Of a stretch of DNA of 64,000 nucleotides, positions 11,881 through 22,249 are shown piece after piece. The translations under genes were made by a program, and so were the position numbers. The stretch comes from Tetraselmis striata (Eukaryota; Chlorophyta; Chlorodendrophyceae; Chlorodendrales; Chlorodendraceae). Numbering within the stretch: the first letter of the stretch is position 1; each line of letters begins with the position of its first letter. The notes under the pieces are model-generated. The model searched no databases. It was not told where the DNA came from and saw nothing but the letters and a program-made list of their open reading frames with translations. The stretch is taken from the NCBI GenBank assembly GCA_006384855.1, contig VCJN01000810.1:186001-250000 (forward strand), read 5' to 3'.

Positions 11881-11905
11881 GGCAAAACATGACTCAACTT
11901 TGAAA
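11881..11905 (+). repeat. Repeat B2, probable 3' end of the recombinase element
   Basis: The second copy of the 25-bp B sequence, about 94 bp beyond A2. It defines the probable right boundary of the element. Confidence 0.6.
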
Positions 11906-12059
11906 CCTGCGACCGCCGTTTATGCAGCGACCCAGTGTGGTGCACTACTGCGAGTGTCGGTATATAAATCCTTATTAGGTACAGGGGGTAGCAGCAGGAG
12001 TACAGTTATATAAATCTGTGCTTTGATTTTAGAATGTATTCAGCAGATGAATACCTGTA

Positions 12060-12312
12060 TATCCCTTGTCCGCTCATTAGAGCGGTCGTGTCGTACGCAA
12101 GAGACCCGGGTTCGATTCCTGGCTGGTGTATTTCGGCAATATCGGCCCGGCGTGTCCCGGGTTTACTCGGTTGATGCATTAGCCCTTCGGGGTTCGAATG
12201 AGGCAATGGTCTACTAGCTATGCCAGACCTACGACTGCAGTTGTCGCACGAGGTAAAGTGTTGGGGCGGCTTCGGCCGATGTCCCGGGGCGAACTTTACT
12301 TTACTTTTACCT
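12060..12312 (+). mobile_element. tRNA-derived SINE, copy 1
   Basis: The head resembles a tRNA, with an A-box-like segment (ccgctcattagagcggtcg) and a B-box (gggttcgattcctgg at about 12108-12122). It is followed by the family body (aatatcggcccggcgtgtcc, then ctacgactgcagttg, then ttggggcggcttcggccgat) and a tail of acttta units. The flanks share tacctgta on both sides (about 12051 and 12309), a possible target-site duplication. Other copies are at 33.8, 36.7 (minus) and 61.3 kb. Confidence 0.75.
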
Positions 12313-13040
12313 GTAAGGATCACCTGTACTCGTCCTCTTCCTGTTCATTTCTATAAGGACCGACCGAATAACTGATACGGAGCATTTACGCTGTTTGAAT
12401 GATTACATGTGCTAGACGCAACATTCAAGAAATCCGCACAGAAATCCAGAAGGAAATCCAGAAGGAAATCCAGCTACGGGCCAACAGAGGCGGGAACCAC
12501 CATGGTAGCCACCGACCAGGCATCGCCACCAGCCAGCCGCCGCTCCACGCAGTAGGGACGCTCTCCCCAGCACACAATCCCGGGCCACTCCAATAGCGGC
12601 ACTAGGCCGAATGTAATGTGAAGGCGCCGACAGGAAAGGAGCTTCGAAGTTGAGGTCTCGCAGCAAGGAGCGGAAGTGGGGGGGTCCACTGTTTGAATCA
12701 AACGGCAGCGTTTTGCCCTTTCCCGGAGCGAACCGTATTGCAGATGGTCATGCCGGACAATTTGAAGCGCCCAACCCAGCTGTAGGGCTGTTAACTAGCT
12801 GTAGTAGCCGGCCTCGGGGACTTTTGTATGTGAGGATAAATCCAACATGGTTTTGTTGCATCGTCATTCCGGGACCGGTACGGTAAATAGGGAAATTTCT
12901 GTTAAAGGTAGGTACGCGACTGTACCGGTACCGATAAGAGCGCGCTGCGGGCGGTACCTACAGAGCGCACCCGCCCACCACATCAGCCAGCTCAACTGGC
13001 AGGATATAAGCTCATACACCATCCCGCGGCCAGAGGCCCG
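12313..13040. other. No gene seen; short 13-bp tandem repeat
   Basis: Contains three units of aaatccagaagg-like sequence at about 12440-12472. No coding frame is convincing. A promoter-like cggtaccggtaccg-rich patch is near 12880-12960. Confidence 0.4.
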
Positions 13041-13104
13041 GGTCAACTACGGGGAGGGGGGTCTACGGGCGGTAGCCGGGGCGGCGGACTTGGGGTGTGC
13101 CGCC

Positions 13105-13650
13105 CTAGCCAGCGCGGGCGTGCTTCAGGCGGCGGACGGCGGTCTCGTCGCAGTGGAGATGGTGCTCCCAGCAGTCCCGGCTGTGCAACGAGCTGGGCAT
13201 GCACAAGGTGATGTTGCACTGTACGCAGTAGCACGAGCTCCAGTGCTCCTCGCCCTCGTCACGGTAGCAACGGCAGCACCCTGACTGTTTGCTGCGGCCG
13301 TTCGCGTATCGCCCGTGGTTGCCAGGGGCGTGCTGGCCGTTGGTGTCCAGGTAGCGCTTGGGCGCGATGGCGAGGCGGTGGCCCGCGGGACGGGATGGCG
13401 CCAGGTCTCCCTCCAGCCCTGGCTGGCTGCCTTGCGACTCGGCAGACATGTCAAGGTTGTCGGCAGGCATGGCCTCGGTGGCTGGGATAGAGGCTGGGGA
13501 AGAGTTCGCAAGGATGGACGGGATCTCCGTGTGGGTGCGGGTGTCGGGAACGACATTGCCTGTAACGCGACTGCCACCCAGCGCACTCGCACTCGCATCA
13601 GCAGCAGCGGCAGGGCGGGGCAGCACGAAAGGGCCGACGGCAGTCACTTG
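13105..13650 (-). pseudogene. piggyBac-like transposase C-terminal Cys-rich tail
   Basis: A minus-strand frame of about 180 residues ends with a Cys/His cluster, CCRCYRDEGEEHWSSCYCVQ followed by CNITLC and a His/Cys end (HHLHC). The order CxxC, then YCxxCxxxLC, then a distal His/Cys matches the Cys-rich tail that follows the DDD domain in piggyBac-type transposases. The part before it is low-complexity (Ala/Ser/Pro-rich). The frame continues upstream on the minus strand with stops, so only the C-terminal end of a transposase-derived protein is present. Another zinc-binding protein is possible. Confidence 0.45.
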
Positions 13651-13959
13651 ACCTCGTGGCGCAGAGGCAGCCGAAGGAGGGGTGCGATCATCAGTAGCTT
13701 GCTCGCGGCGGAGTGTCTAGTCGGGCTCTTGGACATCGGCCGGGGAATGGTCCCAGCGGACCCTCCATTCGCCATCACCGACGGACTCGGTAACGCTGCC
13801 GAACAGCTGAGCATGCTGGCCACCGACGCTGGTCGCCACTCAGGGGTTAAAATTTGGCCTCGGCGGGCTGATACACGAGCGCCTTTGGTGACCGAGGTCC
13901 TCATAGCGTCGGGTGGGTGGCTGAACAGGTGGGTGAGCGGTTTGAATAATTATTTTTAA

Positions 13960-15140
13960 AAGTTTGGAAACGGCAAAACGGTGTTGACCACTTTTTGGCG
14001 CCCGGTATGCTTTATGTATCCCGAGGGATATTAAGACAGGCCCTTTATTGGCCCCCCCGTAGGCCAGTTGAAATGCTCTAACTATGTTTGGCATGATCCC
14101 ATGTGGGCCTCTCAAATTTGTGTGATATGTACAACAAATGTTGGATATATCTAACAAATATCCCCGAGGCACTAGGAATTCGGGACAGGTGCGGAAACTC
14201 ACCGAGGGGCTCTGTGGTCAAGGTTGGGCGGGGCTGGATCATCAATACCGATGATCCGATATAAACATGCATGATCTAAACGTGATCATGGGGTTTCCCA
14301 CCAATGTCCTAGCGCAACTCGCGCCGTCTACTGCTGGTGGTTTCAACCGGTTAAAGTACCGGTACCACCAAGTTTCAGTACGGGCTGCCCCATCGCCCGA
14401 AAGCCTTGCTTTTTCGGCCGGGGAGCTACTTAGGACAACCATCACTAGCTCGCATGCAATCTTCCAGCGCGGCTTCGCGTACTTGTGCGCGCGAGGGTCG
14501 CGTAGGCTCATCAAGTCCGCACCGAGGGCCTTCCCCCGGTATGAGTCCTCGTGCCACGCACATGCGTTACATCATCGGTAGCGATGGACAACTCCTCGGC
14601 AATGTGGTTTTATGTACTCGTACGTCCGAAGTGGCATCTCGTTCTTGCCATGCATGGCTTTGCGGCTCGGATTTTCGGGTGGCGGCCATGCGCACGGTGC
14701 GGAATTGGAGCTAGGGGGTCCCCGCTTGGGGGTTCAATCCTCAACACCCGAAGCCGAGTCGAAGGGTGGGCTAGTATGCTCTCGCAGTGTGGCATCCTCT
14801 CACAGTCCAACTCTAGGACTCTCTGTTTAGTATTTACCACCATAACCCTACCTGCGTACCTATCTATACCCATGTGCGTGTGCACGTTATCCCGATACCA
14901 CCTTCGAACTGCACCATGGTGCAGTGACCCGGGACGCATCATCGTCGACCGGGCGGCCATTTTTGTTCATGTACGTAATCAAAATTGCCGTGCTCCAGGC
15001 ATGGTAACGAAAACTCGCGCCTCTATAGGTCTGGTAGAGTGGTTATTTATACCTTATAATAAGGTTATAGCGCTGAGATCCGTAGACTCTAAAAGGCGAT
15101 ATCGGTCGGATATTTGCTGAAAGTTGACCTCCAGAAACTG
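13960..15140. other. No gene seen
   Basis: Moderate GC, with no consistent coding frame, no tRNA and no strong repeats. The stretch near 14728-14745 (tgggggttcaatcctcaac) resembles a B-box but lacks a matching A-box and stem. Confidence 0.4.
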
Positions 15141-15650
15141 CTATGAGAGGACATCGAAGCCGAAATACAATGCACCGACCAAAGCGTCATGATTCTCCAC
15201 CTGAGACATACCTCGAGGCGGCCAAACGGAAATGGCGCTGCGATACACGGCTCGCCACTGGGCAGTAATCGACGGGGTCATCACCGCCGATATTAATTCG
15301 ACGAAAATCCCGCTTACTCGCTTAGTATTAATTAGCGTCGTGACTCGTCGGCGTGCATTTGCAAAAGCCGCCCGGTCTCTTCCTCGACGCCAAAGAGGCA
15401 TGAGTCCTCCCCCTTGCAACCTCCGGGTGGGCGAGGGGGGGCGCAACTGCGGTGAGGGACGACGGTCTTCACGTCGATCGGGTTAGGTGTCGCATGCCGA
15501 TCTCGCGCAAACGACATGCGCACGTGAGTCCACGCGCGCATGGCCAGTGACCACTCCGACCGCGAGGCACATCGGCTTCTATGTGATGCCTTCGGTAAGC
15601 ACTTCGGCGATGGATGGCGGCAGATGGGGCCCGACGCATTACGGCGACCG
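15141..15650 (-). pseudogene. Minus-strand ORF fragment, unknown
   Basis: A minus-strand frame of about 100 residues (15446-15141) contains RRVTTLINTKRVSGIFVELI and WRAVYRSAISVWPPRGMSQ. It has a natural amino-acid mix and ends at a stop. A neighbouring minus frame upstream (about 15560-15480) may be its continuation (RAWTHVRMSFARDRHATPNP). No family is recognised. It is likely a transposon remnant, given the surroundings. Confidence 0.25.
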
Positions 15651-15854
15651 CACATTGCGCGGTACCGGGGCATTATTACTGATGGAACAACAAATCCCTT
15701 TCGAGGGTAGGGCGATTACTGCATTAGTATTTCCCGTACAACCAATTTGCGGTAGTCGCTCGGAGTAGTGGCAGCTGCCTATAGTTATCCGGAAAATAAC
15801 ACCGTTACAACTGATCACGTGATGGAATAAGCAGGCGTGAATTGGAACCGAAAG

Positions 15855-16012
15855 AGGATGGCCGGAAGCTTGAGCTGTAATTACGCTAGATGTGACAATC
15901 TCTCTATTATGGTTAGAGATCCTGGTAGGGCCTAAGAGCAACTCAGCCTGAGCGGCGGAAAGCGGCAAGCTAGCATGTTGTAATCAATTTCAATTCCAAC
16001 TTCAATTCCAGT
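15855..16012 (+). mobile_element. Retroposon 3'-end fragment, copy 1
   Basis: The sequence from gatggccggaagcttgagct to the tail aatttcaattccaacttcaa matches 60515-60665, which lies downstream of the large ORF at 57.5-60.1 kb. A tail of degenerate (TTTCAA)n units is typical of LINE or SINE 3' ends. It is therefore probably a 3'-end piece of the same retroposon family. Confidence 0.5.
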
Positions 16013-17285
16013 GGGCGTCGGCGGTACCACACCCTACGACGACCGCGATGACCGCGATGGCGACTCTTGACGCCACCGCGAGAACCGGCACCATGCCGAG
16101 TCGACCCTTCCTTTCCCCGGTGACGCTACCCATGTCCGCCCCGGCAAGTAAGATCACCGGGTGACCATGTGCCTCCTGGCAGCCGCTCTCGAAGCCCGGC
16201 AAGGCCACGCGGCCGCGCTGCCATCGGCGTCGACTCGCTGGCCCCCCCCCCCCCCCCCCCCCCCCCCGAGGATGGGCGTCCGTGGACGCAAGCCGTCCCA
16301 GGACCACCTCCGCCGAGACGCCCTACTGGCGGAGCTTCGGGCGGTGGTGCACCGACAGGAACTCGACAAACAAGCCGAATCTAAGGCCATAATCCTCCAC
16401 ATGGAGCGGGGCGGCGCGCTGCCGGAGCAGGGCGCCGAGAGCAGCGGTGCGGTGGCAAGCACTACGGTGCAACAGTTGACCGTATTGTTTTAGAGAGATG
16501 CCGCGGCGGCGGCAGCTTAGATCGCGGGTGCGACTCGCGACACGTCCCATAGCAGCCCCCGCCTCTCCCCGGAGAAGGCCAACAATGCGTTGGGCTAGGC
16601 AGCCCAGCCATGCAGCAACCTCGACCGACCCCGGTCCCAACATTTGTAGCGCTGACGGCGGGATCAGCCGGGGCGTCGCATCTCTGCTGATGGGAAAGGC
16701 CCGGAAGGGGAATGGGCGTCCGTTGGGGCGTCCTAGCTACACCCGCCGGGATAGCAGGCGGCGGATATCATTAGGCGTGAGCCTGGCGGATTAGTATAAA
16801 TAAGCCCCAAAAAGACGGAGGAATAATGTCGGCTGGAGAGGACGTATAGGGTACGGGTAGGTTGGGGAGGGGAGATCACAAAAAACAAAAAGGAAAATAC
16901 AAAGGAGGCGGGTTTCGCCCGTTAGATGAGGGACCTGGCCTTCAGAGGACCACACGCCACGTGCACATGCCAACATGCATCACACCATATATGCGGGTTC
17001 ATGTGGTCGGGCGGTAAGACATGTCACTTGTGTAGCACCAAAGACTACGCGGGAACAAAGTCGCAAGAAATTACAAATTTCAATTCTTGCGCTCTTATGG
17101 CGGAGGATCTTGCACCTTGCCGCTGAACCTGGCAGTCTCGTAGTGGATGTGACATGCGGCATCGGCACTACAACGGTAAGCATCATAGGCGATCACAACT
17201 CTCCCCAATAGTTATACTGCCGAACAACATGCCATCCGGTATTGAATGATTTTCAAGCAACATACCCGTTTGTTGACAGACAATT
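16013..17285. other. No clear gene; poly-C tract at 16242-16267
   Basis: A frame at 16161-16493 reads through the C run as Pro and then gives LLAELRAVVHRQELDKQAES, but it is unsupported otherwise. The rest (16500-17285) shows no coding signal. Confidence 0.35.
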
Positions 17286-17289
17286 GGCG

Positions 17290-17497
17290 ACCCTCCCTGT
17301 TTTGGAATGTTGCCGTATGCGCTTCTCACTTTCCCGCCAGCCCTTGCCACCGGGTACAATACTGCGTATGTACTAAATCCGGCGCGCCTATTGGTATTGG
17401 TAGTGTAACCCTCATCTGAAACCGTGGACCGTCCGACGACATGACGACCCCCCACCATGCCAACTGCCGGCTTGCGCCCACAGCAGCACGAATAGCA

Positions 17498-17529
<32 letters not shown>

Positions 17530-17722
17530 AGGTGGACATCACTACATCCACCATGGTCATCGACACACCCGAGGAGCGACAGGACGCAGGAACCGGCACC
17601 TTTCTAGCCGCGCTGCGCGGCGGTACAGAGTTCAGCAGCATGCGATCCGCACGGTCGGCGCTGCAAAAAATCGCGGAAACCCGACTACAACCTGCTACCC
17701 GCCGCCACCTTCGAGTACTGAA
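17290..17722 (+). mobile_element. 5' fragment of the 57-kb retroposon family
   Basis: 17290-17560 matches the leader of the 57-kb element (57235-57458), sharing tactgcgtatgtactaaatc and ggcttgcgcccacagc. The frame then gives GTFLAALRGG...LQPATRRHLRVLK, against GTFLAALRGG...LPPATRRHIRVLQ in the other copy. Similarity stops near 17722, before the gypsy remnant. This copy carries a 28-base C run (17500-17527) just before the start codon, which the 57-kb copy lacks at that position. Confidence 0.65.
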
Positions 17723-17899
17723 ACGCCCGTCGCACACAAAGCTCATCAGCATAATCAAAGCGAACTCCATTGGGCAAGCGGGGTCCCGCATAGGTGGGGT
17801 CGAATTTGTAATCAGATTTCATGGGGGCAACCAGAGCAGGGTCCACTTGTAAGTGGCACATGGTGGATAATAAGAAATCCTGATGCATGTTCGAGGTCT

Positions 17900-18515
17900 T
17901 TGTCGAGTAATGGTTGGTCTAGTGTTGTTAAGTCATCGCGCAGATCGGGGCGACGAGACAAGGCATCGGCCTCATTCTGAGAGCCTAGCCTTTCTTGCGG
18001 TACAAAATTTCAAGCACCGCTTAACCGGTGCGGAGGTGTGGCCAAGTATGGGGAAATGGTGTGCAACCACAATGTGCGGCGGTGGCCTAACGGCGGTTGG
18101 GTAGGGAGGCGACGAAGAGTGGCATGATAAGTAATAACCGTGATTTTGAACTGCCTTCTATAGCAACGCCAATTATTTAGCGCACAAACAACACCAAGCA
18201 GTTCTTGATCATAAGTGGGATATCGGGCGTGGGTTTCTTGAAGCACCTCGGCATAATAGGCACAAGATCGAAGGTTGCCATCAGAGTCTTGTTGCGGAAG
18301 CACAGTGCCAAGGGTGTATTTGGACGCAGCATCGGTGGATATAACAAATTCGAACTCGGGGCTGGTTCGCGCGCGGGACATGAGCTTCGGGCGAAGCAGA
18401 GGGCTTGTTTAAGAGCATTGAACGCAACATGTTCACACTCACCCCATGTATACAATCTTTTGGTCTTTTGGCAGATGTCATAAAGTGGAGCAGACACATG
18501 GGAATATCTGTGCAC
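17900..18515 (-). pseudogene. Ty3/gypsy RNase H remnant
   Basis: Frames read FVISTDAASKYTLGTVLPQQ, then YPTYDQELLGVVCALNNWR, and end EADALSRRPDLRDDLTTL. These are the signatures of Ty3/gypsy RNase H: the first Asp in the STDAS motif, the YP..ELL helix and the ADALSRR end. It lies immediately after RT in the usual order. Stops and a frame change separate the pieces. Confidence 0.75.
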
Positions 18516-18599
18516 ATACCGTCGGTATAAGTTGCAGAAGCCTAAAAAATGTTGTATTTTTTGTACCGTGCGGGGCGGGGCCCAGTCTTTAACAACCTT

Positions 18600-19140
18600 A
18601 ATTTTAATGTCAGGGAGCCGGAGCGGCTAACCATGTGACCTAAGTATTCGAGTTCGTTTCAAGCAAAAAACATTTTTATGCAGGCGAAGTCGAATGTCAT
18701 GTGCAACCGAGAGGCTTAGCGTGGTGTCTAAATGTCGTAAGAGGTCGACGAGAGAATTGCTGAAGATAAATATCTGTCGTGAAGATAGACAAGGATAAAT
18801 TCGTTTTTGTGCGATTGTAAAACGTGGTTCATCCAACGTTGAAAGGCAGATGGGGCATTCGTAGGGCCAAATGGCATGACCAAAAATTCAAATTGACCGA
18901 ATTAACATTTAAAAGAAGTTTTAAGTGTGTCGGAATCTTTAATCCTAAGAAATTGGTGGTATCCCAAAGCAAGGTCAAGGGCAGAGCAAACGGCAGCTCC
19001 ATAGAGCATATCTAATAACATGTCCGCATGTGGGATCGGAAATTCGATACGCTTAGTATATTTGTTCAATTGGCGATAGTCGATGCAGAGGTGTAAGCTT
19101 CCATTGCCTTTGCGGGCAAATAACACAAGGGCTGCATAAG
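18600..19140 (-). pseudogene. Ty3/gypsy reverse transcriptase remnant
   Basis: The frame at 19126-18902 gives LFARKGNGSLHLCIDYRQLN, IPHADMLLDMLYGA and SALDLALGYHQFLRIKD, the canonical fingers and palm of Ty3/gypsy RT. The catalytic region follows out of frame near 18790-18760 as FILVYLHDR, where the family has YLDD or FLDD, so the second catalytic motif is altered. It is non-functional. Confidence 0.8.
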
Positions 19141-19238
19141 GGGAAAACGATTCCTTGATAACCTTTGTCTAAAAATTCATTTAATTGGCAATTTAATTCT
19201 TCTATAATTCAGCAAGGAAGAGGCGATATATTTTGCTG

Positions 19239-19259
19239 GGGGGGGGGGGGGGGGGGGGA
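19239..19259. repeat. G homopolymer inside gypsy pol
   Basis: A run of about 20 G residues lies between the protease and RT remnants, inside former coding sequence. Confidence 0.85.
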
Positions 19260-19407
19260 GGACAGTTGCATCTGGGACCAATGGTATTTCAAAGTCAAAT
19301 TCAGGGCGGGACACCGAGAGGGATGATGTTCAACGGTTGGCATGTTTGTTTATGCTTTGGAGTAAAGCTCTAATTTGTTCATCAGTATATTCATGGGATT
19401 GGTCGGT

Positions 19408-19540
19408 GGTTGGTTCGAATGAGGCAATGGTCTACGGGCTACCTATGCAAGACCTACGACTGCAGTTGGCGCAAGAGGTCAAGCAGTGTTGGGGCAGCTT
19501 CGGCCGATGTCCCGGGGCGAACTTTACTTTCCTCTCACTT
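19408..19540 (+). mobile_element. SINE body fragment (5' truncated)
   Basis: Matches the 3' half of the SINE family: ttcgaatgaggcaatggtct, then gacctacgactgcagttggc, then cttcggccgatgtcccgggg. The tRNA-like head is missing. It is inserted into the gypsy element, so it is younger than that element. Confidence 0.65.
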
Positions 19541-19771
19541 TTGGTCGGTGGTTACCGCAGCAATATCGCGATTTATGCATTCAAGTCTAGTGTCGGCTGT
19601 GGCGTCGTATTCGCAAAATACTGCGCAGAAAAAAACACAGTGTCGGGGTAGGTTTTAAATATCTCTCTGGCCATAGCATTGGCGTGAATAACATCGACAT
19701 TATGAGAGCGGGGCTCGACCGGACAAATTACAACGTGGCCGTCAGAAAAGGTCAGGGGACCTGCCGTCCAG

Positions 19772-20011
19772 TTAACTAACGTCTGGGTTGCGCTGTTTTA
19801 GAAAAGAAAGTCCAAGAACATAGTCGAAATTATTTTTGTAGAGTGTGATAATAATAAATTCAACATCACCAGGATACCCATCGAAATCCGAATTTAATGT
19901 GCACGATTGTGAAGCGAGGGTCATACGGCCATCTGCCGTAATTATGCGAATTTTATTTTGAAGCGAGGTTTGTTTTTCGCATTTGAACATATTCCTTATA
20001 TATTGCACCAC
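19772..20011 (-). pseudogene. Retropepsin-like remnant of the gypsy element
   Basis: A minus frame contains an ADGRMT turn and a later YVLGLSFLKQRNPDV. This resembles the C-terminal half of Ty3/gypsy aspartic proteases (flap region, then ILG-like and GxxFL). The catalytic D(S/T)GA is not clear in frame; upstream sequence reads LDCGA-like. Position between Gag and RT supports the call. Confidence 0.5.
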
Positions 20012-20553
20012 AATCCAACATCGTAGTGGGGGGCGGTATGTCCGGGTGGCAGTTCAGTAATTTAGCTTCAACAAAAGCATATTATTATCGGACATTGCGG
20101 TTATAAACGCTTTTTCAGTTTCAAACCGAGGTTGGTTGGAGTTTTTAATACTTTGTTGGGCTGGTATATCTTACCTTTAGACTCAAGCTCAAGAGCCTTA
20201 ATGTGCTCACTGCGCATGATTTCGATATAGGCAGCGACTTCCCGCTCATCCACGGTGGAGTCGGCCAGGTGCACATCAATAGATCAAGCCGTAGGCGGCA
20301 GCATGGGTATCTTGTCAATGGCAGAGGAGGCAGTGAAATAAATAAATAAGTGTCAGCCGGGTAAGCATGTGCCAGGATTTTCCAAGGCAGAGTTCCCGCG
20401 GGATAGAATAATAACATCCCGGGTGCCAAAGGGGAAAATTTGGCGCTGTGCCTCAAAATGTTTGAGCATAGACATGTTATCTTTGCCAAAACATGGCTAA
20501 GCCAAACAGTGTGACCGGTTACCGTGGTATCATGCCTGGGAGGCGGCCACCTT

Positions 20554-21586
20554 CTAGCGCCATGCCTCCTTGTCGGCAGTTGAGGTCACGGGGCGCTTCA
20601 TAATTGAATGTGGTCCCTGGTAGGTGTCGTAGGGCCCTTTGTAGCAGTCATACCCGAACGGGGCAGTGGGAGCAGTGGGGACAAGATGGGGGATGAAGGG
20701 AGGGGGGGGGGCGGGGAGGGGGCAGTGGCCGGACGAGGAACTGGGCCAGCGCCGGTAGGTGGGGCGGATGTACTTGTTCGGCGGGTCAGTCTTGGGGTCG
20801 GCAGGGCTTGGGCGCTTGTTGCCACCATTGTGTTCGATGTCGACGGCCTCGAGGTGGCGTAGGACAGTCTCGTAGGTTTCGAGCGGCCCGTTGGCGCGGC
20901 AAGCGGCAGCCTCGAGGGCGTCGACAGTGGAGTCGGGGATAGCGACGAGGATGACGCCGGCCATGGTGTCCTCCGAGTAGCAATGCTCGGCCGGGATGAA
21001 GTCGAACGTCCGGCGGATGAGCTGAGCAAGCTCGGCATTGGACTTGGGCATGAGAGGGTCACGCGGGGAGATGTGGAGCTTGGTGCAGTGGCTCATGACG
21101 AGGATATGCAACTGGGCGTTGGTGTAGAAGCAGGCGACGCGCTTCGATGTGAAATCGTCGAGCCCGTTGAACATTGTGGGAGCGAAGACACCAGTGGCTA
21201 TTTCGTGCTCGGCCTCGGGTGTTGCTAGTAGCACGTAACGATAGGCCACATCAGCGTCGGACCTGGGGGTCGATTTGACGGGTGAGCCAGGACTCGAGGG
21301 TGGAGGTTCTGTACAAGCATGCCCGCGACGGTCTCGCGCAGGTCGCGGTCATGAAGCGGACATGTGGGCGCAGGTCGCGACGCTTAAGGATGCGACACGA
21401 GACGGGCAGATCGTTCGGGGCGCGGGTCGTCTTGCCCTTTGCCGGCTCGACGAGGATGAATTGGTTGACGGCCCGGCGGGCAGCCGCCTAGTCGACGTCC
21501 ATGGCTTCAGGCATGGCAAGTCCGGTCGGGGCAAACGAAGCAGAAGCAGATGAGCCGGCGGGGTTGCGGCGGGTGGTAACCGGCAT
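20554..21586 (-). pseudogene. Gag remnant of the gypsy element
   Basis: It begins at ATG 21586 (MPVTTRRNPAGSSASASFAP), meets an in-frame TAG about 32 codons later and changes frame near 21265. It then runs open to 20554. The second part contains AYRYVLLATPEAEHEIATGV and an NAELAQLIRRTFDFIPAEHC capsid-like helical segment, followed by a Pro-rich tail (PLPAPPPPFIPHL). No CCHC knuckle is visible. Assignment as Gag rests on position and composition. Confidence 0.5.
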
Positions 21587-21589
21587 GCG

Positions 21590-22245
21590 GCTGAAGCAGC
21601 GAGGGCTGCCGTCAGGTTTCGAACCAGAGCTCAGCGAAACCACTGTGAGGTGCAGTAGTGCGCGGTGGAGTATTGAGGCAAAGACAATTGGTTTGAGCAG
21701 ACGGATTCTGGCTACATGCCGGTTGGCCGCCAGCTACTTATAACTGGTAGGTCGTGGCAAATTGGGCTAGAGGTCACAGATGAACGGGCAGTAGCAATCA
21801 AGTGGCACCATGTGTAGTATAACACATGTGGGGGGCGGGGATTACCCTCGGGCATTGGGCGCGTGCAAGCATACGAGCATAGTCGTAAAGATAATGAGGA
21901 TGGTTTACAAGTATTATGCAGATGATATATGTTGGACAGTAGTGCGGGTATAGGTGCATGCATAGAGGTAGGGTTGAGGAACATACCCTACAATTGATGC
22001 CTTGCGCCCACCTTGGGGACATGTCTTGCTGGCCGGGAGGCGGTCGACGATCGTCCAGAGGGCACCGTACGCCGGCTCTTCGCGCCGACAACCAGTGTCC
22101 TATACGGACAACCGTTCGACTGATTCGGGGAGGGGGGGCTCTTCACGCCTATCGACACAAGAGCCCCCCATGCCGCCGGCCTTCGGCTCGGTGGTAAAGA
22201 AGACCGCCATTTCCGGGCGGGAGCGATTCCTGCGCCGGTGAAACT
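21590..22245. other. No gene seen
   Basis: Probably the untranslated leader or LTR side of the gypsy element, but no repeat partner was found. Nothing else is recognised. Confidence 0.35.
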
Positions 22246-22249
22246 TGCG

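Larger units (their letters stand above)
8700..11905 (+). mobile_element. Tyrosine-recombinase retroelement with split direct repeats, no RT
   Basis: A 187-bp sequence at 8700-8886 (A1) recurs almost unchanged at 11601-11787 (A2). A 25-bp sequence just before A2 (B1, 11576-11600, ending actcaactttgaaa) recurs downstream at 11881-11905 (B2). The A1-ORFs-B1-A2-B2 layout is the split-direct-repeat organisation known for PAT and Ngaro elements. The interior encodes a Gag-like protein and a tyrosine recombinase. Only about 216 bp separate the two ORFs, so there is no room for reverse transcriptase or RNase H. Both ORFs contain frame disruptions, so this copy is probably non-autonomous and inactive. 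A TATA motif (gatataaaagcagctcg) lies inside both A repeats. Confidence 0.8.
17840..21586 (-). mobile_element. Decayed Ty3/gypsy retrotransposon
   Basis: On the minus strand the domain order is Gag (21586-20554), aspartic protease (about 20011-19772), reverse transcriptase (about 19140-18600) and RNase H (about 18515-17900, ending in the classic ADALSRR). Integrase is missing because the element is cut off near 17840. The pol frame is broken by many shifts, by an inserted G run (19239-19259) and by a SINE fragment (19408-19540). No LTR pair was found. The element belongs to the Ty3/gypsy (Metaviridae) lineage. The chromodomain piece at 54.2 kb suggests that chromovirus-type members exist in this genome. 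Confidence 0.75.
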
